Origin: Cladopsammia gracilis | Lineage: Eukaryota; Cnidaria; Anthozoa; Scleractinia; Dendrophylliidae | Length of the DNA: 64,000 nucleotides | NCBI GenBank assembly: GCA_022457155.1 | Contig: JAJGOT010001035.1 | Coordinates: 32,593 to 96,592, forward strand | Reading direction: 5' to 3' | Shown here: piece after piece, positions 32,746 through 46,140 of the stretch | How positions within the stretch are numbered: the first letter of the stretch is position 1 | Layout of the letters: the number at the start of each line of letters is the position of its first letter | Position numbers and translations under genes: made by a program | The notes under the pieces: generated by a model | Databases searched by the model: none | Seen by the model: the letters and a program-made list of their open reading frames with translations, nothing else | What the model was told of the DNA's origin: nothing

Positions 32746-33394
32746 GGAGGTTCGCTCGAAAATCTTCTAGCATCGATTTTCTTTTTTTATATAAAACTTT
32801 TGCTTCAGCTAGGTTATAATTATGAGTTATTCGTGTCATAAATGCAAAAAAAAATAGGGGTCACCGACTTCGTTTCCGAGATAAGATATCTGGATATGAT
32901 ATCAGTGGATATGACCCCTGAATGTCTGTTAGTCTAAAATATTGCAAATGAATCTCTAAAATGCAACTTTCTTTCCTAAATTTTATGCGAGTAGGTCTGT
33001 CAAGCAAATTCATTCAACTGGTGAAGTCTCTTAAAGGAAATCTATTCTTTAACACCAGCATTTGCAAGCTCTGACAGCCGCAAGTTGGCAGGATTCGATG
33101 TCGCGCGGGTGGATAAATGGAAAGAAATTTAAACTTCCTACATTGACTTTTTGTTCACTTTTTTACAATCTGTCGAGAATTGGCAAAGAAAATTATATAT
33201 CGACAACAAATTGGGGCCAGCCAGATTTCTTCTCTTGCGTGCGCGCTCGTGCACGACGTGTGATAACCTAACGGTGTGTGGTGTGATAACCTAACGGTTT
33301 TTACCGACCTAATATATGTAAATGTAAATGCATGGCGTTGCGACATGAATTGCGTGCTCAGTAACGATGCGCATAAACAACTAGCGCGAACGTC
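32746..33394. mobile_element. TTAA-target element in copy C
   Basis: Starts TTAAGGAGGTTCGCTCG, at the same CCAGCTTAA site where copy B has a different TTAA element; copy A has CCAGCTTAAAGGCG uninterrupted. The right end is degraded (AGCGCGAACGTCC before ATGCAGTTGT). The GGxGGTTCG start resembles the long-arm TTAA element at 20214. No transposase. Confidence 0.65.
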
Positions 33395-36300
33395 CATGCA
33401 GTTGTCGTTTTTTTTTTACGCTGAAAAATTATTGTTAATTTTGAGATACGTCATTTGATCAGTTTGGACGTAATAGGACTTCCGATGTACCGTAGAAGTA
33501 CAATCTCCGCCTGATACGCCGAGTAAGCGGTCATACTAACTATTTGATTTTTAATTACCATGGTTACTGCTCCAGTGACAGACCAAATAATCAACAACGG
33601 ATTCCTTTACCCTCAATTAGAGCTTCTTCCAAAGAGCCAAATAAACCTACATTAAAGGACCAAGAGTAACCTAATTAAACAATAAATGAATATTTACTAA
33701 TATTTATTATTCGACATAGCATTTTCAAGTGCGAATACGCACCAAAACGAGCGCAAAAATGACACCCTATTACGTTTTTGTGACCGCACGGTAGAAAAAA
33801 AAGACACTATAAAAAACGTCTATTATGAAGAAGATGACTCAGTGTATTTTGATGAGTTAATATTTATTTCATTTGACGCCGGTTGCGCAAGTTTGGACGT
33901 TATATGACGTCCAAAGCAGTCTTCAGATTATGCATTGTAAACTCGATAACCTTTTTTATGGAGTAGGCGTAAAGCGGTTGTACCTTTATTTTTGTGTTTT
34001 ATTGTTTACAATCCACGTTACTATCAGTGAAATAGACCCACGGATTCCATTACTCACAATAATAGGCTCTTTTAAATATCCATGCAAATGACAGTAACAT
34101 TATGAAAAACCCATGCACTTAATTCCTATTAAAGATGGATTGTTCGCTTAATAGTAACAGCCGCCGTCAACTTTAACTCACCGCACTTCAGGATTTCATC
34201 TAATCTTCCTAATAATCTTAATAACTTCCTACGCGCTACAGTTAAAACTACCTTCCGTGAGAGAAAGTTGCAATAGCTATTGGTGAGTGTAGCATAATAA
34301 ACTGAAGGACTCCAGGAATAAACTTCAGGAATCTATCTCAGGCTCCGTTAGACGTAGTCATAACACTATACATGTATTTCATTGGTCACACTTTCAGCCA
34401 CGCGGACTAAAAGAAAGTATAAGCAGACTTGTACAGCACCAAAAGAACTGAACAAGAGCTGGTCGCATTACGAGAGCCCATTAGCTCGTAAGTGGAGATC
34501 GTTGTCAACGCACCATTAGCGTTTTTGTTGTATCACTGTAAATTTTATCAAGAAGTGTATACTTTCATTAAATTGTTCACTAATACGAATCAGACTGTTA
34601 ATCGGCCTGGCGTGGGTCGCTTACATAAACGGGAAAACAAAGAAAAATACTATTCGAATTGTTTTTACGCTATGGTGAAATGACTAAAAACCGCCACAAT
34701 TTTGACCAAATTTTGTATGAAAGAACTTATGGAATGTTCTTGACATAAATGCAACGCCCACTTCAAATTTGAAATTCTTTCATTCCATCTTGTGATTGAC
34801 TTTTATTGGGAACAGAAAACGGCCAGAAGCTTGACCAAACTTGTTTGAAAGAACGTTTCCACTCTTCTATTCTGTTAGATCAGTCAATAAATTTGTATTT
34901 TTTTTTTCACAATTCCACTCCAACGGTCTAGTCATTTGTCTAACTTCTGAAAAAGTGGATGATCATTCCGGTAAATGAAAGCTATTGCAATATATACTTT
35001 CTTGTGTTTCCTCGCTTTATGATGACGTACAAAGTGGCTCTAACGTTATGAAACGATTTTAAAGACATATCTCATGTCTCAATTATTCCATTTTCAGCCT
35101 GTTAAATGACTGTGAAATGAAGTTCTAAAATAATCAGATGATTAATGATTTCTATAATAATGAGATCTGTTGAGGTACGTGCTAGTTAAAAAATGAGGAT
35201 GTTTAATGTATTTGTCACGTGACTAGTAGACATGGTAACAATACACAAAACAAAACGTACAGCCGCTTTACGCCTATTCCATATAGGATGTCAATTATAG
35301 ACCTGAAGTACTTCCGACGTCATACAACTTCCAAACTGGCGCAAATGAAGTGGAATTAAATAAATATTGAATTTTCAAAATACACAGTCATCTTCCAAGG
35401 TCACTCCAATGTTTGGAGCGATTTTAAAGATACGTCTCAGTTCGGCAAGACTTCAGTAAGTTATCTTAATTAAAAAGGTTATTAACGGAGTATATATAAT
35501 AGAAAGATCGATCACATTGACAACAAAATATAGTCTAAAACTGTTCCAAAGTGGCATTAAAATGTCTAGACTCAGGCTGTAAACGGTTTTAACAATCAGA
35601 TGAAAACACGATTCTTTGATAATAAGGAAAACTGTTGAGTACTGTTGAACTGTTGAATGAGTTTAAAGTGTGCTCTTTGATGTCGTTTAGCTGATAAAGA
35701 AAGCTGTTAAACATAAGTACAGTTTCCAGTGCACTGAGTTTACTGTTCATTGTATTGAACACATCTGTCAGTTAATTTTTTTTTGAGTTGATAAGTGAAA
35801 TCCTAAAGCGTCAATGAAGTACTGACCACTAGTGGTTATTATCATGTAAGCGTCGGTTCGAGAAACTAGATTTCCATACATCTGTATTTAAAATCCTTAC
35901 TTGAGTGTGGCCACCCAAACAAAAGAAGTTGAACAGAACTTAGCTGTAGTACAGCTGGTTTATATATTGTACAGTGATCGGTTCTAACTTTCTCCCAGCC
36001 CGTGGCTGAGGATAAAGTGGTAAATTTCAGGTAAAAGTTATGTACTGTCGAGAGCTTATATTTAGCACAGTTGTTATCCTTGGAGTCCATCCATAAAATC
36101 ATAAAGCGTGTCTGAATATTCAAATGGAAGCTATTTCCTTTTATTGAAATCCTAAAATGTGAGCAGTCAAAAGACTTATGTTAATTCAGTGCCATAACTG
36201 AATCTAATTGAGTAACTGGATGGATTCCTTTACACACAATTATCCAAGGGGTTCTTCCAAAGAGCCAAGCAAACCTACAGTATATAAAGGACAAAGAATT

Positions 36301-36866
36301 ACCTAATTAGATAGTAAATTAATTTTACTAATATTTATTACTCGACCTATCATTTTAGAGTGCAACTGAAACGAGTGCACATATGACACGCTATTACACT
36401 TTTCTGTTAGCGCGGTAGGAAAACATGTTAACAAACTTCGATTCGGAGATGACTGTGTATTTTTCATTTGACGCCGGTTGCGCCAGTTTGGACGTTATAT
36501 GACGTCCGAAGTACTTCAAGTGTAAAATCGAATTCCTATATGGATTAGGCGTACGTTTTGTTTTGTGTTTGATTACCATGTTTACTGGTCACGTGACTAT
36601 CCATAAAAAAAAATAGATCCACGGATTCCATTTCTCACAATGAAAATCACACTAAAATTACAAAAACCCCTATGCACTCGCTTCCTATTAAAAAATTAGC
36701 AGTCGCCGTCAGCTTTTACTCGCCGCATTTAAGACAATCTTTGAAATAGTAAAAATTACTTCCTGTATGCTACAGTTAACTATATTCTGTTGCGATGAGT
36801 ATATATATATATATGGTATAATGAATCGATGGACTTCAGGAAACAGTTTTCAAGAATTTATCCTGC

Positions 36867-37109
36867 GGCCCCGTTTACACGGGTCCGGACAAATTTTTGC
36901 ACGGACAAAAACTTGCACGGTTCCACCTTGCGTTTACACGGGACCGGCGGAACTGGACGAATTTTTGAACAGCTAAGTGTGCGAGTTTCCGTGTAAACAG
37001 CACTGCAATCTGTAACAGAAGTTGTACGGATCCGTGTAAACACGTGGTCTAGGAACAAAATTCGTCCGTGCAAAAATTTGTCCGGAACCATATGCATGTA
37101 AACGGGGCC
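36867..37109. mobile_element. 243-bp palindromic MITE
   Basis: Inverted ends GGCCCCGTTTACA and TGTAAACGGGGCC. The arms continue through GTCCGGACAAATTTTTGCACGGAC. Copy A lacks it (CACCCAGAGACTCAGTTAG near 9530). Confidence 0.85.
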
Positions 37110-37128
37110 TCAGTTAGATTCAGTCAGT

Positions 37129-38733
37129 ACATACATACATAAATACATAGATACATACATAATCTTTATTTACCCACGGTTTCTCCGATACATAATGCCG
37201 TTTATCAGCCTTGCTTTTTATATCAAATCGTTTTATTATTTTATAGCTGATTAGATCCTTTACTACAGGATCCGGTGCTTCTATCTCGTTACGGTGGTCT
37301 TTGCATATACAGTTATTTGCCTTCCTGAGAGCCGTGCCTAATATATATAGATATGCTGAGCCTAACAGCGTAGCACTTTGAACAAGCTTATAAACTAAGG
37401 TGAAACTTAACCAAGGTGAAAGGTCGGAAGCACAAGAATTAAGATTGACGACCGGGCTATTTTCAATTTTAGCAATTCTCAAAAACAGTAAGGTTATTAC
37501 CCGACCGTCTGCACAGTACATTTAGACCGTACAAAAGTTCACAAAAACAACTTTTCTCTGTCTAGAATAACTATTACGACTATTTTCCGAATAAAATACA
37601 GTTGTTGCTTGTCAAAAAATAAGCCCGAGAAACTGATTTGGAAATCAAAAATGCAAAAATACACAAACATATTTGCATAAGGCGACGCGAGTATAAAATC
37701 TAAGTCTTGTTTTGTTTACATAAAATCGCTTTTCAATCTATGTAATGAATGAACAAACACATAAAAATGGACAACACAATCTTCTTTCGAAAAATTTTAT
37801 TGAAATCTCCATTAGTTTATGTTTAAAAGCAAAACGCGTACATTTATAGCGCATCGAGGCCGAGCCGTATCTTCGATGAAATTCAGGAAATTAATACAAC
37901 CGAATTAAGCTACATGTTTATAAACAATTCTCCAAGACTAACGAGAACACAAATAAAAGGTCAATCACAGATTTATATCAAGATAAATTCACATCGAAAA
38001 ATGTAATTTGTTTTACCTTTAAGTCCCTCGCTTGCTTGAAAATTCTTTAAATCTCCTCGTTGGTTCTGAAATCCGTAATAAAAACAAACATCTCCCGCAT
38101 TGATATAAACTTATGAAGGTCCTCGAAGCAAGATGTTATCCCTTAAAGCTCTTCTTTTTCCACTAAACCGGCTTCTGAGTATCCCTTGTTTAGTATCCCT
38201 GTCTTGAGTAGCAAACCTCGAAAAATGCAGGGAAATAACGACTTTACTGCTCCACTAAACACTGCGAAAGATCTTTTAAAGTGTTTACCGAGCTGACGAC
38301 TGTGTAGCCGCGCGTGTGGCGTCATACGCGCATATTTTGCGGCGTCATACGCGCCCGCGAATTAGCCCTACCCAACGGACACACATGTCACGTAGGCGTG
38401 CCCGCGAAACATTCCGCTAGCCATAACCATGAAAAATGACGGGCACAGGTTCTGTGAGTATGGTGCTGCGCAGCCGGGCCTCGGCCCGGCAAGTGCTCCG
38501 CTATAAATTACCTAATTTAATAGAAAATACGAAATAAAATTGATAAGTTAACTAAGGTAATAAGAATGTAAAAACAAGGTCACTAAGTTTATTTGTACTA
38601 AAAATTTCTTCTCAAAATGTATCATTTAATTATGGTTTTAAAAGCTGTAACGTTCGGCTGAGTTTTAGCACTACTGGAGAGGCTATTCCAAAGTATAGAG
38701 CCTCTATACTGATACTATTTGATCTGTACTATT
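37129..38733 (-). mobile_element. Insertion of about 1.6 kb with LINE-like 3' tail
   Basis: Absent from copy A (CAGTCAGTACTATTTGATTGG near 9553). On the minus strand it ends with GGGTAAATAAAGATTATG followed by (ATGT/ATGTATCT)n, a poly(A)-signal-like site plus a short tandem repeat as in many LINE 3' ends. GTAC flanks both sides. Open frames inside (37120-37521 and 38143-38325) show no reverse-transcriptase motif. The minus-strand 5' part (38290-38500) is GC-rich. It could be a truncated LINE or a retrocopied transcript. Confidence 0.5.
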
Positions 38734-39644
38734 TGATTGGTCGCACTTTCATCCACACAAACTAAGAAAACGTCTGAGCAGACTTGTACAGCACTATGAA
38801 CTGAATACAGTCACAGCTCCCGTAAGCGACTACCTTAGAAATTAAAAAGCGACCATGATTACTGGTCTTTATCAATCCACTTTGATGTATTACTGCTTAA
38901 TGTGTTATATTACTGTTAATTTCAAGAAATGTATAATTTCATTAAATTGTTAACTAATAGGAATCAGATTGTTGAGTGGCCTGATTTAGTGATCGCTTAC
39001 AAGAACTTGAAAACAAAGGAAAAGGTTGATAATTCACAATAGTGGTCGGGGTCTCTTACAGGAGCTGTCGCGGGCTTTTAATTACAGAGTTTGAGTGACG
39101 GGGTTTTACAATGCTGGTCGTTTACGAGAGTGGTAACAAAGATAGCTTCGGCTTTAACTTCGACTTGAATAGTCACGCTTTATGATTTCATAGATAGATT
39201 CCAAGAAAGACAGCGGTGCTAAATAAAACACGTTAATAAAACACGTTATGCACTCGACAGGAGCTTTTACTTAAAACATGTCAGCACTTTATCGTGAGCA
39301 GCAACGGTCTTGGAGAAAGTTAGAACCAATCATTAAACAATGGTTGAAATGTTCGGCAACGAGGAATCCTCCGTTGCAATAACGTTGGCTGTGATTGTAG
39401 CCTTACACACAGCAACTGCCACACGACAGAGAGTCACAAGAAATGAGGCTATTCTTTCTACACAAGACCTTGGCGCCTCATGGAATTAACACTGACTTTA
39501 AATTCTAATATTCCATGAGGCTACTTTGGCTACAAGTTTCATTCTCTGTCGCATGTATTCGCGCTAAGCGCGCGCTCGAAATCGCGTTATATTTGAATAT
39601 TTTTGAAAAGCGTACACACAACAAATAGTACGTGAACACGAGCG

Positions 39645-39682
39645 TTTGCCGATGAAGGGGTTTCCCCCGAAACGTCTGACTG
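39645..39682 (+). ncRNA. Hammerhead-like motif, core one base off
   Basis: Contains CCGATGA, a GGGG-TTT-CCCC stem II, then GAAACGTC. The hammerhead core is CUGANGA...GAAA...UH; here U4 is replaced by C, and stem I pairs weakly (G-T, T-G, T-A). The GAAACGTC end is identical to that of the two intact motifs near 52.4-52.6 kb. Probably a decayed end of a retroelement. Confidence 0.45.
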
Positions 39683-40154
39683 TCTTTGTCACAGTTTTTG
39701 TCGGCACTCAGTCTTAACTGAATTTCAAAATTATCATTAACCGTGAGTGCCACGCAGCAAAACAACATTTTTGTGTTAGTTTTAAATGTTTACTGCTTTT
39801 TACTTTCTTCGAGAGTGAAAATATAGGATTGCACTAACACATTTTTGCAATAGAAAAAATAAATCTATAATTCAAATAACAATGTCAACCCTCGGACGTA
39901 CGTAGGTTTTTTTCTCCGATATTTTCAAAACCACTTAAGATTAGCACATGCCGTTTTCAGTAGCTATTCATTTATCCTTGAGACACATTTTGGTAATGCT
40001 TGGCAACAACCGGTTGCTATGATAACGAGATAGGACGTCATAAGTAACATGTGGTCAACTAACCCATTTTTGAAGAATAATGCGTGCTTTTTACCTTCGA
40101 TATAAAATGCGATATAAAATGCGATATAAAATGCTACCAAAAGCATCAAAATGT

Positions 40155-41088
40155 TTACAGCCAAATTCGTTGTATCGCGATGCGCGAAATGCAAACTTCG
40201 AAAGTTTTCTGTCTTTTCTGTTCCGTCAATCATCTCAGTGGGAGGTGGGGTTAACACGGAGCGAGTTGAATCTGGTGTTATTTTAGCGCGTTGAGAGATT
40301 CCCGAAAGTTTGATTCGGAGAGTTCAATGGCGAGAAATTTTATTCGAAAAGCTGACGAGAAAGGATGTTTAATCGAAGAAGATGGATACAGGAGAGGAAT
40401 TCAGAAGTTCATTTTATCCGTCGATTTTTACCTTTAGAATTCGTTTCTTCGCTTGTAAATCTGATTTGCATCGGGCATATTAAGCTTAAATTTATTTTTT
40501 GGACGTTTTATCGGTTTCAAAAGCTTGCATCGAAAAAAATTCGACGACTAGAGATGGGGAAAACCTTCTTCAACTTCCATGGCAAAATCGACTCCGCTGG
40601 CGAGCCGAGAAGTTTGAGCTTTTCCTGTCGTTTACAGTTGCGGTCGACCGGTCATGCATCAACGGTAATAATATGCAAATGTAAACTGACAGCATGTATG
40701 TAGAAAACGAATGCAGTAACGACGGAAAATAAAAGAAAACATACAAAAACAAGATGCAATGTCATTGAATATGAACTAAATATTTGAAAGAAATCATCTT
40801 GAAGATGATTTTGAAGATGAAATCATTGACAGAATTTTCGGCTATAAGTTTGTCTTACGTATGGTACACTCTTTCGAATCGGGCGCAGAAAATTTGATCA
40901 TAATTCCGTTTTGGTCTTTTAATCACGCCGATTACAGGTATTTTACAGTTTACAGGTATTTCTTGCATTTAGCTCGTTTAATTTTTCATAAATCGATCTC
41001 ATGTTCAGTCTTCAATTAAAACTGCCCAAGCAAATGCATAACAGAAGTTTGCATTTCGCGCATCATGATACAACGAATTTGGCTGTAA
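40155..41088. mobile_element. 934-bp TIR element nested in a piggyBac remnant
   Basis: TIRs of about 45 bp: TTACAGCCAAATTCGTTG at the left, CAACGAATTTGGCTGTAA at the right, continuing through GCGCGAAATGCAAACTTC. It carries a 36-residue open frame at 40327-40437 and no transposase. Confidence 0.8.
40327..40437 (+). pseudogene. Small captured open frame (MARNFIRKADEK...)
   Basis: 36 codons plus stop with a good initiation context (TTCAATGGC). The product is charged and not repetitive. A second frame downstream (40499-40684) also looks protein-like, so an exon with a frame change is possible. The source gene is not identified. Confidence 0.3.
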
Positions 41089-41349
41089 CTGTATGTTATT
41101 TTGCAACTCTAGCAAACTATTTGTAATTTCCGCATTTTTCCGATAAATTTGAATTTTTAGTAAAATCCAAGATGGCGGCCATCACGGCTGCCATTTTGGA
41201 TGACGTCACGGATCCCCAGCAGTGCTCCAACCTCTAATGTTTACCATATCGTGTAGAGCACATCCCGGGCTATCTATTAGATGTAAAATATTTCCGAAAT
41301 ATTGCAACATCGCAAAAACCCAACGAGGGATTGCAACAACACCCCTTTG

Positions 41350-44300
41350 TACCAAATATCGACTACAAATTAAGCCAACATTTAAATGACATATAGCTTA
41401 CAGAACGTCATAACAGTCCACGTAAGCAATGATGTAGCTCTACGAAGAGTATGTTACTGATTTTTCGTGTAATATTTCGATGAGCTTATCGCTAGATTCT
41501 CTGCACTTACTCAAGTCATCTATTGAAAACCGATTCCAGTCGCCATCGGTTGATGAACAAACATTTAACTTTCCTTGGATTCTAGATCACTTTCTCCCCT
41601 AATTTGAAGGTTTAAAACATTCTGCAATCCGACTGTATCCTACTGTCAATTTAGACCGTGGAATTTAATTAATTCGAACCTTCTCGTCTAAAAAGGTTGT
41701 TGTTGCGCATATATAAGATTTTATTATTGCAACTTAACCCAAGACGTAAGAACGACTTGTTCGGCATTATAAATCGACCCCACTGTTTTAGCGATTTAGC
41801 GGGGCTGTGCGGTTTTCATTTTCGGGATCGCGTTTTTTTTTTTTTTGTTTTGTTTTTGGGCCAAAATTAAAAAGTTTTTCGGTTTTGGTTTTCATTGCGG
41901 TTGTCGAAAGTTTCAGATAGAAGTCAACGCATTTGATCATGCACATGAGATATAAGTGCATTTGGTCATGTACATGAAATTTGCGCAATATAAATTTCGT
42001 TATAATTTCAATTTTATTATTAAACAGAATTTTGTTTAAATTTTAAATTTGATTATGTTTTCCTGGGCGGCTGCCTTCTATCTAAATTCGCGTACACTTG
42101 CGTTCACATTCAGTTTTTTTAGAGGGACTGGGTTAAAGGGACCGTTTAGTTCTGATTCAATATTGCTACCCACTGTAAGACAACTATGATACGGAACAAA
42201 GTAAAAGTGGCGAGTTTATTCTCAGGAGAATCCAATACTACAGTGACAATTTTGCGTACGTAGTTGAAACGATAGTCACGTGTGTAGCAAGATATTTTTT
42301 CGCAGGAGAAAAACTCCAATGAAGGGGCGTGGCGATCGCCTATGTGTTGGGATTTCCCATGAACAAGGAAAATGGCGGAGTAAACTTGAGAAGCTTCAAA
42401 CGCTGAAAGATGATAGGAATAAATTTCGCCAAATAGCTTTGGAATCCGCTACGGTTCAGAGGGAACGCGAATATATACGCGAATATATAAACAGACCGCT
42501 TCCAAAAAAGCCTGCTTCAAGATCGCCTTTTTGATCGAGGACAACCAAAACAGATTTTAAAACCTTCGAATGACTCGAATGCCTCCAACTGTTCAGCTGA
42601 GCTTCCATTCCACGAGGAGTTAGTTATCCCATAACATCGTAATATCTACTGCCGAGGTGAGGAAGTTGAAATAATGTAAAATAAATATGACCACGTTGTT
42701 TATCTATACCAGTATCTATATGTAGCTTAGGTAGCACTATTGTTTCGACTGTCTTTGATATCGAGGTCATGACCGTTTATAGGCTATTTCTGTAAGCTAT
42801 TCATAACCAAAATTGGTCATAAAGGATTCCGCGAATAAGGTAGCCGCGCGCGGAAGATCTGTGTAAACCCTCCGGGGTGATCCCCCTACAAACAATGGCG
42901 GTGGTGCTCGTCGGAAAAGTTTGAAAAACACTCTAAAAGGTACCAGAATGTCGTTCGATAGGCGTGGCTCAAACATATTTGTACTCCTAAGAGGTTCCAA
43001 TTTTATACAACACATGTCATATTCCGTCATATTTTTTTCAGCTCAATACCCTAAAAGGTACCGCGATAATTCTAACCATAGTCATTTTAGATTTCAGCAC
43101 CCTAAGCGGCACCAATCTACAAATTTTGACTCCTAAAACGTACGACGAACACCCTGTCATTTTCATGTCAGAGTCCCCTCCCACCCCTCTCTCCCTCCCC
43201 CCCCCCCCCCCCCCCATCCCTCCCCCTTAAGGGGATAAACCGCAGTGTGAAACACCGGCCAAATCAGACTTCTTATCACTGGTTCTCATTCCTCCTTTTT
43301 ATATTCACAAGAAACCACAACTTCACTGTTTTGTTTTAGATTGTCATATTTTATTTAAAATTATTCTTACATATTCTCATACTGTTGTATCATTTTACAG
43401 GTTACTATCAGCAATAATACTTATCGGAAAGCAAATTATAATTTAGTTGAACTCTTAGTTAAGGTGATAAAATAAATTACAAATAAACAAATATATAAAT
43501 AAATAAATAATTAAATAAATGGGGGGCGATAATTTAGCTTCGAGCGCAGAAAGTTACATTTTTCCCCACTTCAAGTTTGATATTCATATAATAAAACTCT
43601 CAGGATCAGGGTGAGAATTCAAGTCGTATGTTCTAGTTCTGGATTTTGAATAATCATATAAAAGCTTTACTGCAGCATTTTCAAGTGGTAATGATTAAAT
43701 GTCAATCTTTCTAGTTAATAAAACTCAAAGAGCTTCAAATCTACATCGGCGGTCTGTATTTTTGTCATCGGGGCCATTGTGACTGATAAGAGCTAGGTTC
43801 ACACTGCAATCATCGGTAACACCAAGACACATGGTGTTATTAACTATGGGTGTGTATACCACATGCGAAACATGGTTTTCCTTTCCCGGTAGTATCTCCT
43901 TGAACAGAAAGTTGACGTCTGTTGTTGTTTCACATGAATGGTTCTGTGAATGTAATTCAAACTGTCAATAAACACTGACGACTAGCGGTAAATCTTTAAA
44001 AAGTCTCTAGATTAGACTAGACTAACGTATGACATGAATTGATTTGTGCAAGTTTAAATATTTATAATTTTGAGACCTTTTTTCACGAATTCCACAAAGA
44101 ATGGCTCTTATTTTGCACTGAATGTAGCCTGAGTGATAAAAAAAAAAATAAAAGTGACGCAAGCAACAGCGGACTTTGCGTGAGATCAGGCGCTATTTTT
44201 TTGGACCGCGAGTCCCTTTAGTAGGGTGGGGTTAGGTGATTTTTTTTCACTCTTTGGTGACCTTTAATTCATATCAAATTTCATTTCTCGAGTCATTGAA

Positions 44301-44560
44301 TCGAACTCAAATATTCTGATGCGGTAGTGTATAGTTTTTGAAGTACAAAGTTATATTGACTTGCAGCACGAGTCGCAAAAATAAACTCTCCTGATTTGGA
44401 ATAATTTAACCTCTCTAAAACGCAAATATTTCTGCGATACTCAATACGCAAAATAAAACTCTCATAAAAATGTCATGCCGTACGGTATTCAGAAACAGAC
44501 TGCTAGCAGTTTACGTATATAGGTTTATTATACACATACTGAGGTTTACACACCAGAAAA
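41350..44560. other. No confident gene; one possible exon and one degraded element
   Basis: A frame at 42280-42534 (84 residues, Lys/Arg/Glu-rich, coiled-coil-like in WRSKLEKLQTLKDDRNKF, proline-rich at the end) could be an exon but has no recognised domain. About 42830-43245 looks like a hAT-type MITE: it repeats CTAAAAGGTACC-like units (42930, 42985, 43050, 43100) before a long C run, as the element at 8077 does with another unit. The rest is AT-rich and unassigned. Confidence 0.5.
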
Positions 44561-45124
44561 CCATGAGATAAAAATCGGCCCTTCACGTACGACAAGCCAT
44601 CCTATTGGTCAAAAGTTTTTCCTCACTAGTGAAGAATATCGTATGACCAATCAGAATCGCGATACGACAGTTTTTCACTAGTGACAAAAATCGTACACGG
44701 GAATTCCCGCCATTCAGTGTGCCTTCGAGGCCTCGAAGAAATTCATTCATGGCGACAAAAGGTTTAAAGTTCCATCACTTCAACGAAAAAATGCGGATTT
44801 CTGCGGACCTAAAGAAAAGAACTTTAACAGATTTGCTGAAAGGGAAAATATACGTTTAACAGGAGAAGGAATAAGGCTAAAAGAAGTGAAAGAAAGCAAT
44901 TAAATCGCCAAACGAGCAAGGAAGTTCATTGAACTCTCGCCATTTGTTGTTGTTATCAAAGCAGCAAAAACTTCAAAACACAGGTACGCAAACTTGCTTT
45001 GTTTTTGTCGTAAAGTGTCTCATTATTTATAGTCTTGTTAAGTTTTGTAAAAAATTGTTGTCGTGTTATTTTTGTTAGATGTGTGAATTCGGTGAATTTT
45101 CCCACTTGAAAGTAGACCTTTAGC

Positions 45125-45856
45125 ATCGGGTTTACGGCAAACGGCGAACCTGAGGAGTCACGTGACCACCGCTTTGCCGTCACGTTTGCAGTTTGCGGTT
45201 TCGGTTTCGACGGGAAGAAGGCGCTCCAGCGGTAAGTGACTTACGGGAAGGATTTTGGCCGCTTAACGAAACCGACTCACGTTTGACACTTTTAGTAAGA
45301 ATTTTCTACCTTTTATGGATCCAAATGTCGTTTTCTGTGATTAAAAAACAATGTATTTTGCATGATCTAAACTAAGAAAACCGAGTGGCGAAAGAAGTTG
45401 AAAACAAAATGGCGGGTCGAAGTTTCTAAACATGTGCATGCAAAGAAGCACAGTTATGGAGTCTGTATCAATCTATGCCTTCTTGTATTTCTGAAAATGC
45501 CTTTTAGATGGCCAAATGACTTGCCAAGACGTGATGCTGGCGACCGAGGTGACCCAGCGAAGGCCAAAATGTCCCGCTGATTATGAGGAAATTGCGAGGG
45601 TACTTTCCCCTATTTTTTCGGAAGACAAAAAACCCGTTGTGCTCTCAGGGCGAGCTTGTAAAGAAAGGATGAAAGGCCTTATCTCAAAATACCTTGAAGA
45701 AGATAAGAAGGTTCTTAAAAGGTAGGCTTTTGGAAATATTTAATCCCATCTAAGTGAAAAAGACGTCAACGCCATGCTAAAGTCAATTTTGGTGACGACG
45801 GCAAACGGGAAACCTCAAACCGCTAGCAGCCGTTTGCCGTTTGCCGTAAACCCGAT
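45125..45856. mobile_element. Nested TIR element with captured exon
   Basis: TIRs ATCGGGTTTACGGCAAACGG and its inverse. Absent from the inverted repeat copy near 48560, so it inserted after that duplication. The TSD is unclear. It carries a coding fragment at about 45501-45722 that ends at a splice donor. Confidence 0.8.
45501..45722 (+). pseudogene. Captured exon, possible Myb/SANT-like DNA-binding fragment
   Basis: The frame at 45516-45722 encodes CPADYEEIARVLSPIF and LSGRACKERMKGLI, then ends LKR at GTAGGC, a plausible donor. The helical pattern with WPND just upstream in another frame (about 45505) suggests a Myb/SANT-like trihelix domain with a one-base frameshift. Homology is a guess; no catalytic motif. 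A captured exon inside a transposon. Confidence 0.35.
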
Positions 45857-46140
45857 CCAACAACCCTTCTACTAAAGTGTTGATAATTTAATCGATCGTT
45901 TCGTTTTGTTTTTCTGTTGTGTAAATCTCAGTATGCATATAATAAACAAATTACTTCACGGTTCGTTCGCTTGTGCGATTTTTATTCACTCGTTGGGAAG
46001 AATCACACACATTCTTCCCAACTCGTGAATAAAATCGTACGCGCTCACCAACAGTGAAGTAACCTCTACTTCACGTGGGAGACCGAGCTCCCTGCTGACT
46101 TTGAAATTCAAAAAAAAAATTACTGTAGGAGACTGAATAT

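Larger units (their letters stand above)
31660..39342. repeat. Large segmental duplication, copy C
   Basis: Direct, more diverged copy of A and B. 31660-32390 matches 51420-51760 plus 53870-54360 of the B locus, and 32510-39342 matches about 2740-10185 of A. It lacks the elements at 1023, 6579, 7211 and 8077 of A, providing empty sites, and has its own insertions at 32746, 36867 and 37129. Confidence 0.85.
39893..41345. mobile_element. Decayed piggyBac-type element related to that at 14911
   Basis: The left part (CCCTCGGACGTACG, then GGTTGCTATGATAACGAGAT) and right part (TGACGTCACGGATCCCCAGCAG to CGAAATATTGCAACATCGC) follow the element at 14911-15498. The right TIR is lost. The middle is interrupted by a second element (40155-41088). 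Just before that insertion ATAAAATGCGAT is repeated three times. Confidence 0.65.
44600..46062 (+). repeat. Composite repeat, forward copy (inverted copy at 48324-49015)
   Basis: From GACAAGCCATCCTATTGG through the captured exon (about 44752-44983) to a terminal hairpin (45951-46062, TTACTTCACGG...GTGAAGTAA). It matches 48324-49015 in opposite orientation except for a 732-bp insertion (45125-45856). Its left flank has CACTAGTGA palindromes. The two copies bracket the gene at 46141-47815. Confidence 0.8.

Noticed and set aside
37120..37521. 133-residue minus-strand frame as a LINE protein
   Set aside because: No RT or endonuclease motif; its C-terminus reads through the tail repeat. Only the 3' tail supports a retroelement.
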